Assembly: GCA_000727475.1 (NCBI GenBank)
Contig: KL647299.1
Span: 1,222,095-1,286,094 of the forward strand
Direction: 5' to 3'
Source: Sarcocystis neurona
Lineage: Eukaryota > Apicomplexa > Conoidasida > Eucoccidiorida > Sarcocystidae
DNA: 64,000 bases
This document shows, piece by piece, positions 10,994-19,552 of the stretch (positions are counted from its first letter, which is position 1; every line of letters begins with the position of its first letter). The notes beneath the pieces are model-generated. The model did not search any database and had not been told where the DNA came from. It saw nothing but the letters and a program-made list of their open reading frames with translations. The translations under genes and the position numbers were made by a program.

Positions 10994-11286
10994 TCAACTT
11001 TCTTTAGCATACCGGTGGTCTTCACCCTTGTCACTGTCAATTGTCTTCTTTTCCCGTAGGGGGAGAACAAGTCGGCGGGAGGAATATAGAGAGTCTCTAC
11101 AATTCTCTCTAGGCGACCTGGAACGCTGATTTGGTGGTTGACTTTGAGAACAACTGTTTCTCCCCGAAATCTGTTCCGCTACGCTTTCACACACCGACCG
11201 CAGCTTCTCCTGCAATACCCTCGGTCGCTTCGGGGGCCTGCAGGAGACAAAACAATGAAGATGATGTGTTCGAATTTGAGACCATA
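10994..11286 (-). CDS. PsbP-like domain, C-terminal exon
   Basis: Begins after CTGCTCAG. Spliced in phase to the exon at 11389-11632 it reads IWSQIRTHHLHCFVSCRPPK then RPRVLQEKLRSVCESVAEQI. This has the pattern of the last strand and helix of the PsbP/Mog1 fold (aromatic strand, APE-like turn, then xKLRxVxxSF helix). After the helix the frame runs on with basic low-complexity sequence to a stop at 10994. That tail may instead be intron, so the true 3' end is uncertain. Confidence 0.4.
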
Positions 11287-11388
11287 CTGAGCAGGTGCGT
11301 GGCGCTCTTTTCGCTCTTCGCGGTGCGCGCCGCACTTCAAGGTGGTGCGGGTTGGTCTGGCCGCGCCAACTGTACATGAGACTTTAAC

Positions 11389-11632
11389 TCCATCCTCCTT
11401 CCGGGCCAGCAAAAGCTACAGATAGGATCCTACTTGATTTACAGACGTTGTACTCAAACCAAAAGTAGTACTGCTTCCCCGCTGTGTTGTTTTTAACTGG
11501 CTGGAGCTCTTTGTCTAAAGGGTGGACATCTGCTTCCTTTACGAACGAGAAACTTTGCAATCTTTGACCTGCAGCATTATCCTGAGAGATGGACAGAGGG
11601 GCCACAGTCCTGACTCTCACATCCATGGAGTC
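11389..11632 (-). CDS. PsbP-like domain, middle exon
   Basis: Encodes VRTVAPLSISQDNAAGQRLQ, then a polar loop, then the strand GKQYYFWFEYNV and SSRILSVAFAGPEGG. The YYxxEY strand followed by an R-x-L-x-V-A strand is the most characteristic part of PsbP-family domains. The 3' border is taken at a GTTAAAG donor, where phase 1 joins the next exon correctly. The 5' border after GCCGAG is tentative. Confidence 0.45.
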
Positions 11633-11839
11633 CTCGGCAATTCCTTCTCAGTATTCATGCAGAACTGTCTGACTACTCAAGGGTGTCCTTTCTTCCCCAG
11701 CACTTGCGAATTTACAAGGAGTAAAGCTATTCTACGACGCCTTGAGCATGACTTTTTGTTTTTATTGTTTTTCCCATGCTTCTCCCCGTAGGAGTCAGTG
11801 ACACTCACAATGGGTGCAGCACTTGGAATATGTACTTAC

Positions 11840-11935
11840 GCGCTCTAGGACAGGCAACTTCACTTGTAAGCTCAGGGTGGGCTGCGACGGTGAAGTGTAG
11901 TTCACATTCACACCGGTGTTCGCTTCCTCTCCACT
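11840..11935 (-). CDS. PsbP-like domain, upstream exon
   Basis: Ends at a near-perfect donor (GTAAGTACA after ...PVLER). It reads GVNVNYTSPSQPTLSLQVKL PVLER, the pattern of the early PsbP strands (a V-x-F-x-D-P-like turn followed by an alternating V-x-V strand). The 5' border is uncertain (TTTTAG or GCCAG acceptor). Taken with the two downstream exons the strand order agrees with a PsbP domain. A targeting peptide and the first strands should lie at about 11.95-12.4 kb, but I could not fix them. Confidence 0.4.
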
Positions 11936-13008
11936 AAAATGACGCTTCAACTGGCCTTGATGCTCAGAGAGAAACTTATGTTACGATCAGGTTCCCGTGT
12001 TGGTGAAGGAGTGCCCGTGGCGTCCTGTTACGTAGACAGGTATATTCGGGTTCTTTCAGCGGCTGCCTGGCTTCAAATGCCTCACGTGCGTTGCTCCGTT
12101 TCCGTTCAACACTTGGAGGAATATCTGCTGTAGAGGTCGAAGCGTCTCCAGGCAGTGTCGTTGGCAACTGGGACACACGCAGGGAATATTCCGGGACTTG
12201 CAGCCCCCACCCGTACACTTTTTGCCAATGGGTGGTCTCGGTCTCTTACGTATTGACACGAGGCCACGAGCACGTTTTTTACTGTCACTAGGGCTGTGCG
12301 ACTAAACCGAGGGAGGGACACTATAGTTGTGAGATCCACGGGCGCACATAACTTCACATTTTTACACAGGTGGGTCCAACGGAAAGGATGCTACAAGATG
12401 AGGCTAGCTCTTCAGCCTCGCCCGTGGACTACAATCACTCTCATTCACACGTAAAGCTGTCAGCAGGGTGTTTATACGTGCGTGTGAAGAGTGAAACTGG
12501 GGCGGATTCCCTCATATAGATAAGTAATTATTCCCTTCATAGCCTGTAGCAGAAGTAAGACGAGGAGAGACAAAGGAAACTGTTGGTAACGGCGAGGACT
12601 GCTCAGTAATCAATGGGCACATGTCAGGCGAGCATGGAACCTCACTCGCAAGCGGTGAGTTCAAAAAAGCAAGAAGTTTCCCTTGCGTAGGCAAGTTCAA
12701 ACGACAAAAAATTTATGCTCTACGCAGTGAATTGAGGTTAGCAACAATTACTCTTGCACGTGACTGTGGAGACAACCGTGCGCCGGAGCCCGTCTTTTCA
12801 TTGGCGTCACTTTTATACCTGCAAAGTACGTAGAAGCCACATGTTAATGTGGTGCATGCCGTTTTGTCTTGTGGTGGTTTGGCGTGTGATTTATCACCCC
12901 AACTCGTGCAGCAAACTCTACAAGAACAAGCTCTGTAACAAATTCATCCTCCCCAGATGAAGTTGTCATGATGGTAGATAAGTCTGCTGTTCTACACGGC
13001 AGGTACGC
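11936..13008. other. probable 5' part of the PsbP-like gene plus spacer
   Basis: Short minus-strand frames around 11976-12357 (for example one containing VPEYSLRVSQLP) may be N-terminal exons of the PsbP-like gene. Nothing decisive was found, and no repeats. Confidence 0.25.
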
Positions 13009-13200
13009 CTAAGCAGTGGGCACAATCTTGCGGCTTCTCGCTCGCTCGCGATGAAGTAAATACCACTCATGTCTGTGATTCTCTGCATACGAAGCCGCGC
13101 CTTCGTCCAGTGCATTGGTGCTAATAACTCGCGCTGAACAACACAACCCTGCAGGCTTACGCACGTGTGACGAAATGAGCAGATTACGGGGGTACATCAA
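13009..13200 (-). CDS. candidate exon, unknown gene
   Basis: Minus-strand frame with the polar segment NALDEGAASYAENHRHEWYL followed by LHRERARSRKIVPTA and a stop. No family recognised. May form one gene with 13468-13839 and 14260-14535. Confidence 0.25.
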   Translation of the reverse strand: MMYPRNLLISSHVRKPAGLCCSARVISTNALDEGAASYAENHRHEWYLLHRERARSRKIVPTA

Positions 13201-13467
13201 GATTACAGCATGAGCTTGGTCCGCGCAAGGTTATTCCTAGTGGAACTACCTGGCCGCACACATCTTCCATGCAGCGGCTGTCAGCGTACGATTGTAGCCT
13301 CACATCTCAGACCGGCTAAAGAACTTGCGGTCGAGTGAGCATGCTGGCTACTCTACCTAATATGCAACAGCCACTGTAAGGTATTTTGAAGAAAAGAAGT
13401 CCCAACAGTAGTGGCTCGTGCAATTATCTGAGGAAACTTTACATACGTGGCACTTGCGACGCAGAAG
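13201..13467. other. spacer or intron
   Basis: No coding or repeat signal seen. Confidence 0.3.
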
Positions 13468-13839
13468 CTAATAGTGGCAGCAGTTGTCGACAGAAGAAAC
13501 CATCAACTGTGGAAACCGAAACTGCTGCCCTAAAAGCGCACCGAAGTGACAATCCAGCACGTAGTCGGTAAGCGTGCCTTTTCTGATGGTGAATTTGTTA
13601 CAGTGTAGATAGGCAGTGCGTTTGACAGGGCCGGGGCAGGAGTAGCATACAGCCAAGACGCCTGATTCGCCGCCGCGTTTATCTGCTTCAGAACGGCAAG
13701 CACCACTTGGGTCATAATGGAACAGCACCACCTTCAGGTCTGTTGAACTGTCAGAACACAGGCCTGTTTGGAGAGCGAACAGCGCTGATGGGAAATGGTG
13801 GTGGACCAACATGAACAACGAGAACTCATTTACGTGCAT
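13468..13839 (-). CDS. candidate exon, unknown gene
   Basis: Minus-strand frame of 123 codons with globular character: NEFSLFMLVHHHFPSALFAL, then SSTDLKVVLFHYDPSGACRS, then SGVLAVCYSCPGPVKRTAYL. No family recognised; borders are not fixed. Confidence 0.3.
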   Translation of the reverse strand: MHVNEFSLFMLVHHHFPSALFALQTGLCSDSSTDLKVVLFHYDPSGACRSEADKRGGESGVLAVCYSCPGPVKRTAYLHCNKFTIRKGTLTDYVLDCHFGALLGQQFRFPQLMVSSVDNCCHY

Positions 13840-14259
13840 CCGTGCGTAACCAGTAGATTGACCATAGCTGTGTGGGCGAGTGCCGCGTACCGCAGCTTGG
13901 AGCGGTGTGCGCCCTTCGAGGAGTTGTCAATGAATTGTCGGAGCTGATTTTTCCGACGCGAGTGAACCGGAAATGCGGTAGTCTGAATGATGGATCGACG
14001 GATTGCATGCTGCGACCTCAGAAGGCCTGGCTTCCAGCGAGTAGTTTGCCGCGCACGAGGCCTAATGCTGTTCTACTGCTTTCACTTGATTACTTTCTTC
14101 ATGCAGCGCGTTGCCGTGAAACGAGAAGCGCGTTCTGTAGTTTGTAGGTCGACTACGCTCAGTGGGTTTACAGCTGAAGAGGATCTTAATCACCCTTGTA
14201 GGCTCTGTCACTTTACGAGAGAGTGTGGACTCCACCAGTGAATTTTCATTTCCCGTTTC
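13840..14259. other. spacer or intron
   Basis: Short overlapping frames on both strands, none convincing. No repeats. Confidence 0.3.
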
Positions 14260-14535
14260 TCAGCCAAGTGGGATAATGCCTTGTTGCCTTGTATTCTGAA
14301 AGACTGACGCAAGGGCACGGGGCTTGCGTGGTGCAAACTGGGGGGCCGAATGGGCCGTAGGCCTGCATTTTGGAATCTCGTATATCTCCAGCTCATCCGA
14401 CACAAGCGCGAATGCAGAAAAATAGCATTTCCCCGGCTCACACACTTCGAGCTTGAGAGGCTGCTGTCCGTCCGCGGATATCTGGGAAGCGTCCAACTGC
14501 GGGCGCAGTTTAGGCTGTATTGGTCGAACACACAC
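14260..14535 (-). CDS. candidate exon, unknown gene
   Basis: Minus-strand frame with PLKLEVCEPGKCYFSAFALV followed by SDELEIYEIPKCRPT. The alternating hydrophobic pattern suggests beta strands. It ends GIIPLG before a stop. No family recognised. Confidence 0.3.
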   Translation of the reverse strand: MCVRPIQPKLRPQLDASQISADGQQPLKLEVCEPGKCYFSAFALVSDELEIYEIPKCRPTAHSAPQFAPRKPRALASVFQNTRQQGIIPLG

Positions 14536-15440
14536 CTGGAGGCTGGGTACTGTCGTGTCGTGCAGTTGCCGGTTACGTGTGACGCCTTCAGGTAATGCTC
14601 AAGCTGAACCGTTGCCGGCGCCCCGCGTTGTCGGGATGCCCGTGCAGTACTTCTCTCGCCTATTCTAACAATGGGGTGCAGGCCTTTGTGCAGTTTGGAT
14701 AATACTGGGCCGCTCGGAGAATTTCCGTGTACTTCAAGCCCAAAGGATACGACGGAGGCGTTAGGGTAGCTCTACGGTCATCCGAGCGGCTACGTGATAC
14801 AATCGGTGATCGCTTGACAGTGCCTGACAGCTCTGTTTTGAGGGAAACAAAGAGTGCTGCAGCGGCGGCACCTCAGAGGCGTACACAGTCTACGCTCTAC
14901 AGAAGCAACGACTCAGCTGGCGGAACAACTGTCAGGCACGCCCACGTGCGTGGAATGTGGGCGACTTGTGGGAGAGGGCGTGTCGCTTCTGCTCTTGCTA
15001 GAGACTAAGCTGCTAGTCAGCAAACTCGCGGGCCGCGGAGGATGGTGGGGGTATAGCAGACAAACACAAAACAAACTTCACCTGGTCAGGAAAAAGTGAA
15101 TCCTGTTCTCTCTCGCTGAGGCAGTAACGCGCGTCGAGCACTGTGGAGAATGTGTTTTCAGCAAACAGAGTTCTACTCTATGTATAAACTGGAACGTACT
15201 GGTACGCATGTGCGAGTGAGACTGATCTGTGAGAGAAGATCCACACCAAGGGACAGTCGATCGACAGGGAGTTACAGGTGGACTGGAGGAGGCCACTGTT
15301 ACTGCGCTGTATACTTTACAATGGTGTGTAGGGATCGGGTACTCACACGCGGGATTTTTGTACTCCTGGGCCGGTGCTCAAGCCCTCTAGAACTCGCGCA
15401 GTAGTTGCGAAGTGGCGCCACGCTGCGCGGATGACACTGT
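14536..15440. other. no gene resolved
   Basis: Plus-strand frames at 14727-15008 and 14854-15099 overlap each other and carry no recognisable domain; one has a CVECG pair. Not supported as genes. Confidence 0.3.
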
Positions 15441-15653
15441 GTGACTCAGACAGGTGTTTTACTTCCACGTAAGAAGTCTTCAGAACCGCCTCAACGACTC
15501 ACGGTAGAGGATGTGTTTTTCGGTGAACGGGCTTTCACAAAGACGCCACCATGGATGGCTGCGTTCCGCAAACTACATGCGTCTGCAGTGGGCGCCCCAC
15601 TATTAATGACATCCCGTCTACGTGGTCGTCCAAAGGTGCGGCGAAAGAGATGA
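15441..15653 (+). CDS. weak candidate plus-strand exon
   Basis: Frame with PPQRLTVEDVFFGERAFTKT and PPWMAAFRKLHASAVGAPLL, then a basic tail GRPKVRRKR. It looks protein-like but is short. It overlaps a second frame (15551-15823) whose ATG sits in a strong CCACCATGG context. Only one of the two could be real. No family recognised. Confidence 0.2.
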   Translation: MTQTGVLLPRKKSSEPPQRLTVEDVFFGERAFTKTPPWMAAFRKLHASAVGAPLLMTSRLRGRPKVRRKR

Positions 15654-15823
15654 TGCAACATGGGAGTAAACTGGCACCAGACAAGCGTAGGGGTTTGAAT
15701 AACATGTGTGGCTACCGTGCTTTACATTGGCTGAGGGTTGCGCCAGCCAGCGACTTGCGTGCAGCTCGCCGTCTAAACGCAACCGGGCATTCTCTCAAGT
15801 CACGCACATATCTGCACAGTTAG

Positions 15824-16503
15824 CACTACGCTTATTCTGCTTGCCCTGACAAGACGCTCTATCATCAAATCGTACAATGTACCCTTCCACAGCCGAGTCT
15901 GAGAACCGCCACGCGTGGGCCGCTTCGGGGCCGCTCCAGCGTGGGCACTTCTACAGTGCGCACGCTCTCGAGATACCTACCGGACAAACGGTGTGTATAC
16001 AGCAGTGCTTTCTTGCCTAACATACTGATGAAGCCAGAATCACTTTGGACACTGACGGCAACAGCGATTTAGCTGAGAGTGCTTTATTTTCTACTTTCCC
16101 TAGTAGTGGAGCCGCCATCGTGCCAGTACGACGACGGCGGCCGCAGTAGCGGCGACCGCTGACTTTCTCCTTGCTGATTTTTCGTTTGCGTCTAATAGCT
16201 GAAGTGGCCTCGGATCTTCGCGCGGAGTGACCACAAGTTGTCCAGTTTCACTGTGCAAATATGTTGCGGTGCTTTCCACCAGCCCAGATTTTCCGCCGGG
16301 CCAAGTATGGCATGGTATCACGCGGCCTCAATGCGCCATTACCTTTAGCAGCGTTTCTGTCTCTGTATACCAAAATACGGAGCTGTCTAGTGTAAGGCAT
16401 TCATTCTTGGTAGCAACGTATGGGGAAAGCGCCTGCAGCTTTGACAGTTCTGAGACGTCATGGTCTTCTGGATTCGCCCACGAGCCTACACTTCGTCGTT
16501 TGC
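15824..16503 (+). promoter_or_regulatory. 5' flank of the ROPK-family gene
   Basis: About 680 bp between the weak candidates at 15.4-15.8 kb and the chosen pseudokinase start. It should hold the promoter. No motif could be assigned with confidence. Confidence 0.35.
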
Positions 16504-18819
16504 ATGAGACCTAGTCGGAGGTCCTCCGGGCCCTGCGTCGGCAGCAGGGAGCCTTCACTAGCCTCCACTGGCTGGTATGTGTACCTAGCGATCGTTCTTC
16601 TGCAATCCTGTAACGCGGTACAGGGCGGAAGGCGTAACATACACCACAGCAGCATACACGCAGTGGAGGAGTCATGGCACAGACGCAAACATCCCCACTT
16701 ATTTGCGGAAGCCACCCCGAGCCACAAGCCCGGCTCCCTTCCACGCAATTTCATTGTGGTGCCGTCAGCCGCAGAGCTGCGTAGGAATGACCCGGGAGTG
16801 ACGCCCAGGTACGCTGTGGAGACCGGCACATCACAAAGTGGACAGAAAAATGATGCGGCACCCGTTAGTGCTATTGTTGAACTCTTGAGCAGTCGGCGCT
16901 CCACTTCACCGCGACCTACACCTGATGCCGGCTCCGTAAGGGCAGGTACTCGGAAATTTCAGCGTCCTGTAAGGCCGCAAGGTGGGTCACCTGCGAAAGT
17001 TGGTTCTCCATCTGCATTCGCTTCAAAAAGAGCCCCTCCCTCGACTGGAACACCCCGCAGTACGTCCGCTCCGCCGGCTCACGCGAGACCTCGTTTGACG
17101 GTAGTCCGGGAAAGACGGCCGGTGGCTGCTGCTGCGTGGCCACGCCAGAGACCGACCGGAGCTTCTTCGGAGTTCGGAGTGCGAAGTACTACTGGTGCCC
17201 TCTATCCTGCCCGGCCACCACACTGGTCCGCTGTAGAGGCGCCAGTCGGCGTAGTACGCCCGTCTCTTGTTCGCCTTCCTCCGCAGGGAATGCGGCAGGG
17301 TCCATATGCCCCACTGCGGCCTCTCGGCGCCACTTCGGCCAGCGCAGCATCACAGGCGAGCACAAGCAGCACCCGTTCTGTCACACCAACTGTACGTAGC
17401 CCCGCTGCTACCGACATCACGCAAGCAGGAGAGCCACCGTTCTTACTAAGCAGGAGCGGGGAAAAGCAGTTGCCCTCATCGTCCTGGTATTTGCAAGGGA
17501 CGGAAAAGTGGGGTGAACTGGGCGGTGTCTCGCCCGTCACAAGATCTGAGCTGACACTTGGCCAGCAGTTCGTGATAAACCAGCTGCAACCACTACGGAA
17601 AAAAGTACGGCAGACAGGTGACACAAAGGAAGCACTACCGTATTCTGGAGAAGAAAAAGATCTGTCACTACTTCACGTGGGTCCACCTTCGGCAGCAGCA
17701 GCCCGCGAGGATGAGAAGGAGGCTGCACTAAAAGCTGCTCTAGCACGCTTGCTACCTCAAGAGCAGCTCTATACGGTTATGGGCATCAACGGGGAGCAAA
17801 TGGAAGCACGTCGCGGCCCTTTTGTAAGGGGAGCGGCAGGTATCATTGAGTGCATTGTTGTAAATATTTATACCAGCACAAACTATGTCGGTACCTTCTA
17901 CGACGCAGAAGCAACATCAAGACCGCTGTCAGTTCATGAGCTCCGACACCTATACACGGACGCTGAGGAGCGACTGTTAAAAGAAGTCGCTGGCAACCAG
18001 AAGCTGCTGACGAAAGCGACAGCAGACCACCTCCGTAGCGTATGTTTGAATGTATTTCATGGGGAGTACAAGTTGATCTCACGAAGTCCCTCCAATGAAG
18101 AATTCGGCGACAGTATGGTGGACGAAGCGTACAGTATCGGTGCGACCAAGGCTCTCCTGGTACTGACGAAGTTCTTACTAACGCCGTTCGTCGGCCCCAG
18201 CATTGAAGTCCTTTGGAACTCGGATTTCACTGAGGCGGCATTGAAATTCCTCGTATACCGGCTGGTCTACACTCTTTCTCAGCTGCACGGTTTTGGTTTG
18301 GCGCATAGAATGCTTGACGGTGCGACCGTCTTGATCGACAACGCAACGGGCCTACCTACCCTTTCACATTTCGCCTCTGTAGCGGAGTTTAACACAAGTG
18401 AACCATGTAGCTACATCCTTCTCAAAACAGTGCCCTACGCAAGTCCCGAAGTTGCTCTGTCAGTTGCTGAAGGAGAAAGTCGATGCACCGTAACAGAACA
18501 CGAAGACAGCTGGTCACTTGGCGTGATATTGTATATGCTTCTCTGCAGAGGAAGACACCCGTGGAGATTAGATGAAGTCGCAGCAGAGCTTGGAAGGACG
18601 CTGAAAGAAGAGGACGCTGTCCAACAATTTTATCGGAACTACCACAACTTGGTCACACGGGAAGCATTTCTCGGCGAAGAATGCTTGCACACAGGTACAC
18701 CGGCAGCGCCCTTGATGAGCATCATCAAGCTGCTCATCGATCCACTGAGAGAGAGCCGCTGGACAGTTAGATACCTTTTAGAGAACCACCCGTTTTTCAC
18801 CGTCAGAGAGGACGATTGA
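16504..18819 (+). CDS. rhoptry kinase family (ROPK) secreted pseudokinase
   Basis: Single-exon gene of 771 codons, matching the often intronless ROPK family secreted from rhoptries during host-cell invasion. The frame is open from 16420, but I start at the Met at 16504 because a signal-like hydrophobic stretch then falls at residues 23-36 (GWYVYLAIVLLQSC). Residues 40-360 are Pro/Ser/Arg-rich and disordered. The C-terminal part (about 420-771) has the ROPK kinase fold: ELRHLYTDAEERLLKEVAG helix, EVLWNSDF hinge region, HGFGLAHRML, VPYASPEV (APE-like) and DSWSLGVILYMLLCRGRHPW (subdomain IX). Catalysis looks lost: HRD is HRM (601-603), the following Lys and Asn positions are Asp and Thr, DFG is HFA (622-624), and no VAIK-type Lys is evident. 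It is therefore probably a scaffold or regulator. Specific subfamily not assigned. Confidence 0.85.
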   Translation: MRPSRRSSGPCVGSREPSLASTGWYVYLAIVLLQSCNAVQGGRRNIHHSSIHAVEESWHRRKHPHLFAEATPSHKPGSLPRNFIVVPSAAELRRNDPGVTPRYAVETGTSQSGQKNDAAPVSAIVELLSSRRSTSPRPTPDAGSVRAGTRKFQRPVRPQGGSPAKVGSPSAFASKRAPPSTGTPRSTSAPPAHARPRLTVVRERRPVAAAAWPRQRPTGASSEFGVRSTTGALYPARPPHWSAVEAPVGVVRPSLVRLPPQGMRQGPYAPLRPLGATSASAASQASTSSTRSVTPTVRSPAATDITQAGEPPFLLSRSGEKQLPSSSWYLQGTEKWGELGGVSPVTRSELTLGQQFVINQLQPLRKKVRQTGDTKEALPYSGEEKDLSLLHVGPPSAAAAREDEKEAALKAALARLLPQEQLYTVMGINGEQMEARRGPFVRGAAGIIECIVVNIYTSTNYVGTFYDAEATSRPLSVHELRHLYTDAEERLLKEVAGNQKLLTKATADHLRSVCLNVFHGEYKLISRSPSNEEFGDSMVDEAYSIGATKALLVLTKFLLTPFVGPSIEVLWNSDFTEAALKFLVYRLVYTLSQLHGFGLAHRMLDGATVLIDNATGLPTLSHFASVAEFNTSEPCSYILLKTVPYASPEVALSVAEGESRCTVTEHEDSWSLGVILYMLLCRGRHPWRLDEVAAELGRTLKEEDAVQQFYRNYHNLVTREAFLGEECLHTGTPAAPLMSIIKLLIDPLRESRWTVRYLLENHPFFTVREDD

Positions 18820-19452
18820 GACGGCATCCCTAGAGCGTTTTTGTCACACTTGATACGTAACCCGCTTCGAACAGGAAGCGCGCACGGGTCGCGCGCGTGC
18901 AGGACGTGGGTTACGTTTGCGTCACGTCCTCTGTGTACGAAGAACGACAGAATCTTTCAGTCAGCAGGTGCCATCAGTATTCGGCTTCTTGGAACAAGAG
19001 AAGTGGACATTTTTGTTTCTCCGCGTAGATATGTGAATGCATTCGGGGCATCGGCTGGCCTGTACTTGCGCATATCTCTTGCGATGGGCCTGCTACAGAA
19101 CCAACCAGCGTAACTGGAATCTCCAACACAGACCAAGGGTGCTTCAGAAACTGTTGTGCGTCGCACGTATTAGACTACGTCTTCACGTGTACTCCCTGCC
19201 GATCTGCCGCGGCACGTGTGTACCTGTGAGAATATCAATTCTGGCACGATGACTACAAGAGAATTCCCGCCGCCGACTAACGGAGAGAAACCAAGACAAA
19301 AGCCGCACATGCTGTTTTTGGACAGCGTCCATTTCGAAATAATTAGTAGCCTTGCTCACCACGTAGCCCTCCCCAGCACTGCACTTATACGTCAGAAGAT
19401 GCACAAAGAAGATCTTTACATTATGGGGGAAGCGCTTAAACGGATGCAGGGG
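18820..19452. other. convergent spacer between pseudokinase and dynein genes
   Basis: About 630 bp holding the 3' flanks of two convergent genes. A small plus-strand frame (Met at 19249 to stop at 19476) reads HMLFLDSVHFEIISSLAHHV and runs 24 bp into the antisense of the last dynein exon. It has no recognised family and is probably chance or 3' UTR. Confidence 0.4.
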
Positions 19453-19552
19453 TTAAAAATCTCCCCACAGCAGTAGGGCTGTGCCACGCAATATCCAGAC
19501 GTTGGAAGGGACCGATTCATCAAACGGCAGCGGGCAGAAGGCGACGAGATCT
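19453..19552 (-). CDS. DYNC1H1: dynein heavy chain exon 24 (terminal)
   Basis: Starts after CTGCTGCAG and completes the codon split with exon 23 (CG+A). It encodes [17 protein letters not shown] then [15 protein letters not shown] and stop TAA at 19453-19455. The W-x-x-RG-x-A-L/F block is the usual end of cytoplasmic dynein heavy chains, so this is the natural C-terminus. Confidence 0.92.

Noticed and set aside
16458..17746. Minus-strand frames opposite the pseudokinase gene
   Set aside because: Shadows of the Pro/Ser/Arg-rich coding strand of the ROPK-family gene.
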